This document shows, piece by piece, positions 52,876 through 59,311 of a stretch of DNA of 64,000 nucleotides. The notes beneath the pieces are model-generated. The model did no database searches. It was given only the letters and a program-made list of their open reading frames with translations, and was not told the origin of the DNA. Source of the stretch: Devosia sp. YIM 151766 (GTDB taxonomy: Bacteria > Pseudomonadota > Alphaproteobacteria > Rhizobiales > Devosiaceae); the NCBI RefSeq assembly GCF_030285925.1, contig NZ_CP127251.1:1240001-1304000 (forward strand). Direction: 5' to 3'. Position numbers and translations under genes: made by a program. Each line of letters begins with the position of its first letter. Within the stretch, counting starts at the first letter, position 1.

Positions 52876-53014
52876 TCTTGGCCTCTTTGGTTATGGGTGT
52901 TCGGGATAGACGGGATATTTCCGCGATGACGACTTCCTGCTCCGAGCCGTTGTCAGCGCCACGTCGGGCTGCCTCTCGGAGCAGGGTGAGTTCGGATATG
53001 AGGGTGGAGGTCAT
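52868..53014 (-). CDS. Small hypothetical phage protein
   Basis: The 48-residue frame MTSTLISELTLLREAARRGADNGSEQEVV... has GGAG nine bases upstream of ATG 53014 and overlaps the next start by eight bases. The helical amphipathic N-terminus suggests an oligomer or short regulator. Unrecognised. Confidence 0.65.
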   Translation of the reverse strand: MTSTLISELTLLREAARRGADNGSEQEVVIAEISRLSRTPITKEAKNG

Positions 53015-53019
53015 GGCCG

Positions 53020-53466
53020 TTACTCCGCCGCCACAAGGGCAGGAGCCTCAACAGGAGCCAACCGACCGCGAGCCGGGAATGACGGCCAGCCGCGAGACGT
53101 GGCGCGCTTCGCCAGTTCTTCCGGCGTCCGCGATGTTCCGACCGACTGGTAAGCCAGCATCAGCATGGTGACGGCAGCGGTGTTGAGCGGGATCAGATAG
53201 TCGAGGTGGATTTCGTCGGCCGGGTCCATGCCGCGACGGGCAAAAATGCCGGCATATTCTTCCTGGCCTGCTTCAATGGAGGCGTAGCGGTTGATCGCAG
53301 CGAACAGCAGGCCGTCGAAGTCGTTGGAATTGCCGCAGGTGGACCAGAAAGCAGGGCGGCCCGCCTCAAGATTGGCAACGGCGTCGTCATCCAGTCCATA
53401 CGTGCGGGTGACGTCGATCAGGTCGACAATCTGCTTGCGCTCTTGGGTCCAGAATTGCTTCGCCAT
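53020..53466 (-). CDS. First gene of the left early operon, hypothetical
   Basis: The 148-residue protein MAKQFWTQERKQIVDLIDVTRTYGLDDDAVANLEAGRPAFW... has GGAGG six bases upstream of ATG 53466. It is the promoter-proximal gene, 70 bases from the left operators. I do not recognise a domain. The early position suggests it acts soon after infection or induction. Confidence 0.75.
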   Translation of the reverse strand: MAKQFWTQERKQIVDLIDVTRTYGLDDDAVANLEAGRPAFWSTCGNSNDFDGLLFAAINRYASIEAGQEEYAGIFARRGMDPADEIHLDYLIPLNTAAVTMLMLAYQSVGTSRTPEELAKRATSRGWPSFPARGRLAPVEAPALVAAE

Positions 53467-53536
53467 TCCATCCTCCATCTGTGTTCCCAGGAGATCGGCT
53501 CGGAGAGCGATTGGCCTGGGGTGATGGAGGTAAGCT

Positions 53537-53574
53537 ACTAGCAAACTAGTATGCTTGTCAACAAGAAAACTAGT
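53537..53574 (-). promoter_or_regulatory. Left early promoter with two repressor operators (OL1, OL2)
   Basis: ACTAG-CAAA-CTAGT (53537-53550) and ACAAG-AAAA-CTAGT (53561-53574) share the consensus ACWAG-N4-CTWGT with the right operators, and their centres are 24 bp apart. On the minus strand TTGACA (53561-53556) is a perfect -35 box between the two sites; an 18-base spacer leads to TAGCTT at 53537-53532 as a weak -10. Repressor binding would cover both boxes. Confidence 0.88.
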
Positions 53575-53580
53575 AGAAAA

Positions 53581-53648
53581 TTGCCCGCCCAGAATCACCC
53601 TGCTATAAGAGGGTGTCAGCCCGGAGGGCTGGGGCGGGGTGCGGGCAA
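53581..53648. other. Three-way-junction-like inverted repeat element
   Basis: Outer stem TTGCCCGC (53581-53588) with GCGGGCAA (53641-53648), inner stems CACCCT/AGGGTG (53596-53601 with 53610-53615) and CAGCCC/GGGCTG (53617-53622 with 53626-53631) would fold into a cloverleaf-like junction in DNA or RNA. It lies between the left promoter and a leftward terminator. I see no coding sequence; it may be an sRNA fold, a terminator extension or a protein-binding cruciform. Confidence 0.6.
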
Positions 53649-53650
53649 AG

Positions 53651-53673
53651 AAAAACCCGGCGCTGGGCCGGGT
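53651..53673 (-). terminator. Leftward rho-independent terminator
   Basis: ACCCGGC/GCCGGGT (53655-53661 with 53667-53673) followed on the minus strand by TTTTTCTTTG. It ends transcription of the membrane-protein gene at 53728-54315 before it can enter the early operon. Confidence 0.85.
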
Positions 53674-53704
53674 CGTCTAAGGATAATGGAGGTAGGGAAA
53701 GCTG

Positions 53705-53875
53705 ATGCCGACCTCGGTTGAGATATTCTATGTCGCGCTGCCGCTGGCGGTGATTATTTTGTGCGTCACGGTCCTGCTAAACGTGCGATCCGGAATGGCG
53801 CTTGAGCGCAGGGTAAGATCAATGGAGATCGAGCTTGCTTCGCTCCGAGGCGGAATGAACAGGTATAAACTCTGA
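53705..53875 (+). CDS. Possible small membrane protein, antisense to the next gene
   Basis: A 56-residue plus-strand frame MPTSVEIFYVALPLAVIILCVTVLLNVRSG... has one transmembrane helix and a GGAGG about 11 bases upstream. It overlaps the 3' end of the minus-strand gene at 53728-54315 by 148 bases, so both are unlikely to be expressed as ordinary genes. I keep it as a low-confidence alternative because its sequence resembles holin- or exclusion-type peptides. Confidence 0.3.
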   Translation: MPTSVEIFYVALPLAVIILCVTVLLNVRSGMALERRVRSMEIELASLRGGMNRYKL

Positions 53876-54315
53876 GAGACCCGGTCATTCTCACCCATTA
53901 TCGCCGTGCCCTTGTGGTGGCCCGCCGGCGCTAAAACGATGCCCAGCTTGCGTGAATTGGTCAGAGTTACTCTTCCAAGCCCAGTCGCGTCGATGTGCTG
54001 CTCATCCCAGTTATTCTCTCTCGGCATTTTTGGCAGGTCGCCATAGATTGCCAGTTTCGTGCCGACCGGCATTGTGACGCGGGCATGGTCTATGTGCCAG
54101 GTGACCGGCTCGACATTTCTGACGATGAATGAGGTTCCATACCAGTTCGCAATCCCGGCCATGGGCGTGATCGGAAAAGTCTCGATGGCAGGATAGGAAG
54201 GTTTCGTCTGGGCAATTGTTGCCCCGCGAGAATAGTAAACGCCTGCCAAGGCGATAAGCACGCTGGCTACCGCAGCAAACGACCCAACAGCAACCCAATC
54301 CATATCCGCCCCCAT
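53728..54315 (-). CDS. Membrane-anchored hypothetical protein (prophage cargo)
   Basis: The 195-residue protein has an N-terminal transmembrane helix (MDWVAVGSFAAVASVLIALAGVYYSRG) and a soluble remainder with FIVRNVEPVTWHIDHARVTMP and SLYLFIPPRSEASSISIDLTLRSS. It looks like a single-span protein with an exposed beta-rich domain. ATG 54303 is the nearest alternative start. It stands alone between strong leftward terminators on both sides, so it has its own promoter; a superinfection-exclusion or cell-surface role is possible but not shown. Confidence 0.72.
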   Translation of the reverse strand: MGADMDWVAVGSFAAVASVLIALAGVYYSRGATIAQTKPSYPAIETFPITPMAGIANWYGTSFIVRNVEPVTWHIDHARVTMPVGTKLAIYGDLPKMPRENNWDEQHIDATGLGRVTLTNSRKLGIVLAPAGHHKGTAIMGENDRVSQSLYLFIPPRSEASSISIDLTLRSSAIPDRTFSRTVTHKIITASGSAT

Positions 54316-54360
54316 CCCTCGATCCACATTACTGGGGCGAGAAGGAGAGTCCATAGTCAA

Positions 54361-54385
54361 AGAAAAACCCCGCTCTATAGCGGGG
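54361..54385 (-). terminator. Leftward terminator upstream of the membrane-protein gene
   Basis: CCCCGCT/AGCGGGG (54368-54374 with 54379-54385) followed on the minus strand by TTTTTCTTTG. It insulates the 53728-54315 gene from transcription coming from the right. Confidence 0.85.
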
Positions 54386-54454
54386 CTAAGGTAGGGATGA
54401 TATGGCTCTCGCCCCTCGGGCCAAAGCCATATTGGCCTGCATTGCTGGTGGTCG

Positions 54455-54480
54455 AAAAAGCCCCGGTGATGGCCGGGGCT
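54455..54480 (-). terminator. Leftward terminator, copy 2 of a repeated type
   Basis: AGCCCCGG/CCGGGGCT (54459-54466 with 54473-54480) around TGATGG, followed on the minus strand by a T-run. The hairpin is identical to the one at 54571-54594, so this is a duplicated element. Confidence 0.85.
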
Positions 54481-54516
54481 ATGAAGGTGATGTTCCGGAG
54501 ATGGAGTAGGGGACAG

Positions 54517-54544
54517 CAAAAAGCCCGCAGGCTAGGGCGGGGCT
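54517..54544 (-). terminator. Leftward terminator-like hairpin, imperfect
   Basis: AGCCC pairs with GGGCT at 54522-54526 and 54540-54544, with a less regular middle, and is followed on the minus strand by TTTTTG. It is weaker than its neighbours and lies between two identical copies. Confidence 0.6.
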
Positions 54545-54566
54545 ACAAGACTTGTATCGGGACAAA

Positions 54567-54594
54567 GAAAAAGCCCCGGTGATGGCCGGGGCTT
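54567..54594 (-). terminator. Leftward terminator of the three-gene cassette
   Basis: AAGCCCCGG/CCGGGGCTT (54571-54579 with 54586-54594) followed on the minus strand by TTTTTCTTTG, 14 bases after the stop at 54608. It ends the operon 56,287 to 54,608. Confidence 0.9.
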
Positions 54595-54607
54595 GTTTAT
54601 GATGCAG

Positions 54608-55045
54608 CTAGGTCAACGATACATCCGCCAATGGCCTGTGCCACGTTGCGCGCTGCTGTAGCGCTCGCTTTTGGCTTTTGGTCTGTACGCCCCAGATTTC
54701 TCCGTGATGTGGCAAGTCTGGGGGCAGCGGATTAAAGCCAACCTTAAAACCAAGCGCTCTGACGTCTCCAGCAGGGAACACTACCGAGCCGATAAAGGGC
54801 GGCTTCGCCACGTATGTTACGGGGTCTTCCCCGTCCTCAAGTAATTGCGTCTCCAAATCAACCGACAGGCCGCCATTTTGCGAGGCGGCTTGAAATGCCA
54901 TGGTCGACAAACGCCTTCCTGAGGCGGTGGAGACCACATGCTGTGGTGAAACGCGTCTGATCAATCGGTCTTGATCAACAATGCCATCGTGGTCGTGTGG
55001 CACCACGTTGCCATTGTCATCAACCGGCGGCGGCGTGAGCGGCAA
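54608..55045 (-). CDS. Cassette protein 3, unrecognised
   Basis: The 145-residue protein MPLTPPPVDDNGNVVPHDHDGIVDQDRLIRRVSPQHVV... is unrecognised. It has an N-terminal His/Asp-rich stretch (HDHDGIVDQD), a hydrophobic core (PPFIGSVVFPAGDVRALGFKVGF) and a basic C-terminus. It overlaps the upstream gene by 26 bases and ends just before a strong terminator, so it is co-translated with the two other cassette genes. I would expect it to act with them. Confidence 0.72.
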   Translation of the reverse strand: MPLTPPPVDDNGNVVPHDHDGIVDQDRLIRRVSPQHVVSTASGRRLSTMAFQAASQNGGLSVDLETQLLEDGEDPVTYVAKPPFIGSVVFPAGDVRALGFKVGFNPLPPDLPHHGEIWGVQTKSQKRALQQRATWHRPLADVSLT

Positions 55046-55502
55046 GCGGCACCTGATGCAACTGAGAAATCCACTCGACCACTTGGGTAAAGTCGTTGGT
55101 CAACGCTAGTTCCTCGCCGTCCGGCCCGGTGCTTGGAGATCTGCGCCAAGCATCAACGCGATTCGGTCCTCGGACGTGCAATTCAATAGAGGTATGCAAA
55201 TAGTGCCATTCTACCTGAAGATCACCAGACGGGCCGGGAACGATCTGAGGGGCGTCCATGTCACCAGGACAAATGGATCTAAGCATGTTGAGGGTAAAAA
55301 AACCCGTTTCAAAGCGAACGGGAGTGCCCTGATAGCCATCCCAACCCTTTGACAGGCGCATCAGCTCATCAATACGATTTGACACGGTCTTGGTCCACGA
55401 GTTGTCGGGGTGTTGGACAATTGTCTTCCCCGAATGCGCGCGAAACCGCACGACATTTGTGTCACCCGACGAAGAGACCACATTCATTGGGTTCGTTGCC
55501 AT
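55020..55502 (-). CDS. Cassette protein 2, unrecognised
   Basis: The 160-residue protein MATNPMNVVSSSGDTNVVRFRAHSGKTIVQ... has a conserved-looking segment NRIDELMRLSKGWDGYQGTPVRFETGFFTLNML and an aromatic-rich half (VEWHYLHTSIELHVRG). The GWDGY motif recurs in small proteins that sit beside TIGR04255 genes in my memory of accessory loci, but I cannot name a function. It overlaps the upstream gene by 19 bases. Confidence 0.72.
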   Translation of the reverse strand: MATNPMNVVSSSGDTNVVRFRAHSGKTIVQHPDNSWTKTVSNRIDELMRLSKGWDGYQGTPVRFETGFFTLNMLRSICPGDMDAPQIVPGPSGDLQVEWHYLHTSIELHVRGPNRVDAWRRSPSTGPDGEELALTNDFTQVVEWISQLHQVPLAAHAAAG

Positions 55503-56287
55503 TTTTTATGAGCTTTTTCTGTCGTTAGGTTGGCAAATGATTCCACTATAACTTGACGTCCCGAAGCGAGAAATTCAAGGGCACCAATAATTCCAGGCTT
55601 GCGTGGGGCCCCACGCACTGTATGCGAGAACACAATAAATGGTTGACCTGTTGTGTCCCAATTTGTCCCAAACTCGACATAAATCCTGGCTACTGGCCCA
55701 TCTTGGTCTGTGAGCACTTTTTGAAAGGCTCCGCCTCCAGCCTCTACCTCGCTAGCGGGCAGCGAGACAAAGTTCAGGTCAGAGAATGGCCAATCACGAT
55801 CGTCGTCGCCCAGATAAAGCCGGTTGATGTAGGTGATCTCGGCTTGAGTGATCAACAGAGGCGATTTGCCAAAATCTAGGGCAAACTGATTGAGCAACGA
55901 AAGCTCGCGATGAAAACGCTCGGCTAGGTACTCATATCGGGGGTAGACCCCTCCTACACCATCCAACTGACGCCAGTTGTGGAACATGCGCGTTGGCTCA
56001 AACTGCAATAATTCATGTTCATCCGACTGTAGAAACCAAAATCTCGGATGCTGTGTTATATCACCAAACTGAACTTGAAAATTTGGCGCCGGCCGTGAGC
56101 CGAACGTTTCAAACTGGGGCGGTGACGGCGGCTGGGTGATGGCCTTGGGGTATTGATCTTTGTATAATTCCCAGACTTCTCCGGCATTGATCAAGCCGTA
56201 ATCCGGAATCTGATCAAACTGGACGCCCAAAACTATCTCGTTCAAAGGGGGCGCTGCAAAATCTGGCAAACTAGCTGGTCGGCTCAC
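55484..56287 (-). CDS. TIGR04255-like family protein, cassette gene 1
   Basis: The 267-residue protein opens with LPDFAAPPLNEIVLGVQFDQIPDYGLINAGEVWELYKDQYP, the characteristic start of TIGR04255 proteins, and continues with DLNFVSLPASEV and FSHTVRGAPRKPG. The family is scattered across bacteria in mobile or accessory settings and has no firm function. GTG start at 56287 with GGAG eight bases upstream. Local G+C is low (21/60 in 55,501-55,560 and 26/60 in 55,981-56,040, against 42/60 in 53,041-53,100). Confidence 0.85.
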   Translation of the reverse strand: MSRPASLPDFAAPPLNEIVLGVQFDQIPDYGLINAGEVWELYKDQYPKAITQPPSPPQFETFGSRPAPNFQVQFGDITQHPRFWFLQSDEHELLQFEPTRMFHNWRQLDGVGGVYPRYEYLAERFHRELSLLNQFALDFGKSPLLITQAEITYINRLYLGDDDRDWPFSDLNFVSLPASEVEAGGGAFQKVLTDQDGPVARIYVEFGTNWDTTGQPFIVFSHTVRGAPRKPGIIGALEFLASGRQVIVESFANLTTEKAHKKWQRTQ

Positions 56288-56431
56288 CGCTTACTCCTGA
56301 TGCTAGCGGTAAAGGTCACGTCTTATAGCGCTAGTCAACTCACCTTGATGCCGCATCATCTCAGGAAGTCTTAACCCCGTACAAGAAAGTGCACTTTCCC
56401 CGGGCTTGCTGGCTCCACCCACCCTATAGCC
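56288..56431. other. Promoter region of the cassette
   Basis: The 144-base gap carries A+T-rich segments and no open frame of note. It should hold the promoter for the three-gene cassette, separate from the repressor's own promoter. I do not see a clear -35/-10 pair. Confidence 0.35.
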
Positions 56432-56698
56432 TCAAGCATCCCTGGGCCTCAGATGCTGCTCGATCAGTTCCCGCGCCATGTCCATGACGTGCCCGTATAC
56501 AGGAATCTCGTCTGCGGCCGCTTGTTGCTGCTCGAGGAGGAAGAGGGCGGTCTCGTATATCTCGACGGTTTCCTCCCCGGAAAGGACGCCCTTGTCATGG
56601 AGGGATTGCACCAGGGCGGCCAGAATGGCCGAGCTCGACAGGGTGACAGCGGCCACCATGGGCAGTGGATCGGGCTCGCTGCTGTAATCGTCGCTCAT
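56432..56698 (-). CDS. Small acidic phage protein
   Basis: The 88-residue protein MSDDYSSEPDPLPMVAAVTLSSSAILAALVQSLHDKGVL... is mostly helical, with a C-terminal amphipathic part (HVMDMARELIEQHLRPRDA). It lies 28 bases after the repressor gene in the same direction and may be expressed from the lysogenic promoter. Unrecognised. Confidence 0.68.
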   Translation of the reverse strand: MSDDYSSEPDPLPMVAAVTLSSSAILAALVQSLHDKGVLSGEETVEIYETALFLLEQQQAAADEIPVYGHVMDMARELIEQHLRPRDA

Positions 56699-56726
56699 GG
56701 CTCTCTGGCAGCCTTGGACTTGTTGG

Positions 56727-57317
56727 TCATTTGGGCTTTATCCAGTCGATGGGCGCAGCCCACTCCACAACCTGATCCTCCATCAACGGGAAGTACGGGT
56801 TGAGGCTGGCAAGGGACCACAGGTTCGACGTCGATCCTTGTTGGACGATCTTTACGAAAATTCTGCCATCGGCCAGTTGCACAACAGCCCGTTTGTTCAA
56901 CATGTCGCCCGGCGGCATCAGTCGAGAATAGTAGAGCAAGGTGCCCGGTTCGTATGCTGGGAACATAGAGTCCCCCTTGACCCTCACGGCAACGGTATTC
57001 GGCCCAGCGTCTGCCGGAGCCGGCGCAGTGTCGTCACCATCCCCTTCAATTGCCAGAACCTCGGCGCCAGCACCAATATTTCCCTTGAGCGGGACGCGAG
57101 CATCGTCATCGGCGGAAAGCACATAATCCGGATCAATCTCGTCAACGCCCACCTTGAGCGCCCGGGCCAAGGCTGGGAGTTCGGTCGTGCTTTCATTCAC
57201 GCCATTCTCGATCTGCGAGATCAATTGCTGACTCACCCCGGCCGCCTTGGCGAGCGCCGCCTGGGACATCTTCGCCGCCGCCCTTAACCGCTTGAGATTT
57301 ATGCCTATTGAACTCAT
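56727..57317 (-). CDS. CI-like prophage repressor with S24 (LexA-type) domain
   Basis: The 196-residue repressor has an XRE helix-turn-helix (MSQAALAKAAGVSQQLISQIE, about 17-37), a linker with a candidate cleavage site (GNIGAGAEV, 79-87), and the autopeptidase domain with Ser117 (GDSMFPAYEPG) and Lys156 (GRIFVKI). RecA-stimulated self-cleavage would induce the prophage. The ATG sits exactly where the -10 box TAGAAT (57329-57324) predicts the transcript to begin, so the mRNA appears leaderless. Confidence 0.93.
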   Translation of the reverse strand: MSSIGINLKRLRAAAKMSQAALAKAAGVSQQLISQIENGVNESTTELPALARALKVGVDEIDPDYVLSADDDARVPLKGNIGAGAEVLAIEGDGDDTAPAPADAGPNTVAVRVKGDSMFPAYEPGTLLYYSRLMPPGDMLNKRAVVQLADGRIFVKIVQQGSTSNLWSLASLNPYFPLMEDQVVEWAAPIDWIKPK

Positions 57318-57328
57318 GCGGGCATTCT

Positions 57329-57400
57329 ACCAGTGCGCTTGTGACGATCTACACAAGTTTTCTAGTTGACGGCGCGGCGCTGATCTACTAGTTTGCTTGT
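57329..57400. promoter_or_regulatory. Right control region with three operators (OR3, OR2, OR1)
   Basis: ACCAG-TGCG-CTTGT (57329-57342), ACAAG-TTTT-CTAGT (57353-57366) and ACTAG-TTTG-CTTGT (57387-57400) follow the same consensus as the left operators. OR3 to OR2 is 24 bp centre to centre, like OL1 to OL2; OR2 to OR1 is 34 bp. TTGACG (57366-57371) and TAGTTT (57389-57394) form the rightward promoter. OR2 abuts the expected -35 of the leftward repressor promoter, as in lambda activation by CI. Confidence 0.88.
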
Positions 57401-57646
57401 ATGCCAAAGCTAAGATCACTCATTGAGCGTGCCGTTCGGCACCACGGTTCCCAAGCCAAGCTGGCGGCCAAGATGGGCTGCTCCCAGCAGCAGATCGCGT
57501 ATCTGCTCAAGGCGAGCAACATCACCGCCGAAATGGCCATCGCGGTGGATACGGCGACGGATGGGGCGGTGTCTCGCCATCAGCTTCGGCCCGATATTTT
57601 CCCATCGCCCAGTCCCTCCCCCTCTCCCCAGAGGGCAAGCGCATGA
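57401..57646 (+). CDS. Cro/YdaS-like DNA-binding protein
   Basis: The 81-residue protein MPKLRSLIERAVRHHGSQAKLAAKMGCSQQQIAYLLKASNITAEMAIAVDTATDGAVSRHQLRPDIF matches YdaS-type small XRE regulators that play the Cro role. The start codon immediately follows OR1 and lies about 7 bases after the -10 box, with no Shine-Dalgarno site, so translation is probably leaderless. The C-terminus is a Pro-Ser repeat (SPSPSPSPQ). Its stop overlaps the next start. Confidence 0.88.
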   Translation: MPKLRSLIERAVRHHGSQAKLAAKMGCSQQQIAYLLKASNITAEMAIAVDTATDGAVSRHQLRPDIFPSPSPSPSPQRASA

Positions 57647-57849
57647 GCAAGCCATCCCTGCGCTACATTCACAACCCAAGTCAGCCCAGCCGCTTCTATC
57701 TGCGCCGGGACGGCCAGTATCTCCACTGGTCCGCGAAGTCGCTCACCATCGTCCGAGACCAAGCGTGGTCGGGCACCGAGCGCCAGGGCCTCAACTGCAT
57801 TGTCAAATTTCCAACGGCGAAGGGCTGCGTGCTCTCGCCGGTCGACTGA
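57643..57849 (+). CDS. Small hypothetical phage protein
   Basis: The 68-residue protein MSKPSLRYIHNPSQPSRFYLRRDGQYLHWSAKSLTIVRDQAW... is basic and aromatic-rich, probably nucleic-acid-binding or structural. It starts within the cro stop codon (ATGA). Unrecognised. Confidence 0.68.
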   Translation: MSKPSLRYIHNPSQPSRFYLRRDGQYLHWSAKSLTIVRDQAWSGTERQGLNCIVKFPTAKGCVLSPVD

Positions 57850-57882
57850 CCGCCTGTCCCCACCAACCGAAAGGACCATCTG

Positions 57883-58218
57883 ATGAGTTCGATGCAGAAC
57901 ATCATCGCGGAAGCGGACCGTGGGCAACTGCTCACCGATGCTGATTACGCCATCGAAGAAATCCTCACTGCTCTTGCTGACGACTACGAGCGATCCGGCG
58001 AAATCACCATCAAGGTCAAGTTCAAGACCAAGAACGGCGCCGTGCAAATCCTGCCCGAGTTGACCCACAAGCTGAGCAAGCCCGAGCGCGTCACCACGCT
58101 GATGTTCCTCACGGACAACGGTGAATTGTCCCGCCGTGATCCGCGTCAGCCCGTCATGCCATCCGTCGCGGACGCGGACGAGTTGAACCGCCGCCGCACC
58201 GAAAAATCCGCAAGCTAA
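57883..58218 (+). CDS. Hypothetical phage protein
   Basis: The 111-residue protein MSSMQNIIAEADRGQLLTDADYAIEEILTALADDYERSGEITIKVKFKTKNG... is acidic, with an alpha/beta composition. AAGGA precedes the ATG. It lies directly before the DUF2303 gene, as often seen in phage early operons. Unrecognised. Confidence 0.72.
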   Translation: MSSMQNIIAEADRGQLLTDADYAIEEILTALADDYERSGEITIKVKFKTKNGAVQILPELTHKLSKPERVTTLMFLTDNGELSRRDPRQPVMPSVADADELNRRRTEKSAS

Positions 58219-58230
58219 GGAAATCCTGAC

Positions 58231-59067
58231 ATGAACGAAACTACGCATGTCCGCGGCGACGTGGAAGTCGCAATCGACGCTCTCGCCGAAGCCCATGTGT
58301 CCGGCGCATTTCCCACACCTAACGGCGGCCAAGTGCTGTTTGTCGGCAAGGGGCTGCGCACCGAAGTGATCCAGCCGCTGAACCCTGTCCTGCCGGCACG
58401 TGTGAGCCAGGCAGAAACCGTGGTCGAGCCCGCGTCTTTCATCGACTACATCATCCAGTTCAAATCCCCGACCGCGATCTGCCGCGCTTCGCTGAGCGGT
58501 AACAACATCACTGCCGTGCTGGACTATCACGGCCGCGCACGTGAATCCGAGGATGGCGCGGTTCCTCAGCCGCTCACCCATACTGTGACGCTGAAATGCC
58601 CGTTCGATCTGGACTACGCCAAATGGCGCTCTGTTTTCGGCAAGGGCCTCAACCAGACCGATTTTGCCGAACTGCTCGAAGATATGGTCCACACCATTTC
58701 CGAGCCCGCCGTTGCCGATCTGATGGAGGCCATCAACGACCTCAAGATTGACCGGGAAGTCCGGTTCAAGTCGGGCCGTAATGACCGCAACGGCACCGTC
58801 CAGATCACCTATGAAGAAATCGACGCCGAAGGCACTTCGACCGGCGGGCGGGTGACGTTGCCGCAGGAAGTGAAAATCGTCCTTTCGGTGTTCCAGGGCG
58901 GTGAACTGGTCGAGTTGATCGCCAAGCTCCGCTACCGGATGGAAAAGGGCGCAGTGGCCTTCATCCTTGTGGTTCCGGGCCTCGACAAGATTGAGCGCGA
59001 CCAGTTTCGCCGCATTGGCGAAAAGGTCCGAGCGGATACCGACACGCCCGTCTTCTACACCGCCTGA
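58231..59067 (+). CDS. DUF2303 family protein
   Basis: The 278-residue protein matches the DUF2303 pattern with FIDYIIQFKSPTAICRASLSGNNITAVLDYHG, HTVTLKCPFDLDYAKWRSVFGKGLNQTDFAELLED and KIVLSVFQGGELVELIAKLRYR. The domain is common in temperate phages and plasmids near replication or recombination genes; its function is unknown. AGGA lies upstream of the ATG. Confidence 0.88.
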   Translation: MNETTHVRGDVEVAIDALAEAHVSGAFPTPNGGQVLFVGKGLRTEVIQPLNPVLPARVSQAETVVEPASFIDYIIQFKSPTAICRASLSGNNITAVLDYHGRARESEDGAVPQPLTHTVTLKCPFDLDYAKWRSVFGKGLNQTDFAELLEDMVHTISEPAVADLMEAINDLKIDREVRFKSGRNDRNGTVQITYEEIDAEGTSTGGRVTLPQEVKIVLSVFQGGELVELIAKLRYRMEKGAVAFILVVPGLDKIERDQFRRIGEKVRADTDTPVFYTA

Positions 59068-59126
59068 AATCGTCCCGCGAATAGCCGGGGCGATTATCGT
59101 CCCGGCCTCGCTGATGTGAGGTTGAT

Positions 59127-59240
59127 ATGACCCGTCGCCCCGGCTCACTCGATGCGTCCCGCGTTCTTTGGCCTCTGGTCTATGGGCTGGCTCTTGTCCT
59201 GATCGCTGCACACGTCCTGATGATCGTGGGGGCGCTGTGA
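59127..59240 (+). CDS. Small single-span membrane protein
   Basis: The 37-residue frame MTRRPGSLDASRVLWPLVYGLALVLIAAHVLMIVGAL has a transmembrane helix over its C-terminal half and a GAGG ribosome site six bases upstream of the ATG. Its short length and the spacing to its neighbours are phage-like. Confidence 0.6.
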   Translation: MTRRPGSLDASRVLWPLVYGLALVLIAAHVLMIVGAL

Positions 59241-59311
59241 TGGGCGCGGTCTCCACCATTGGACGCGACGGGGCAGGGCCTTTGGCCAGGGCCAGCCTGG
59301 GCGCCACTGCG

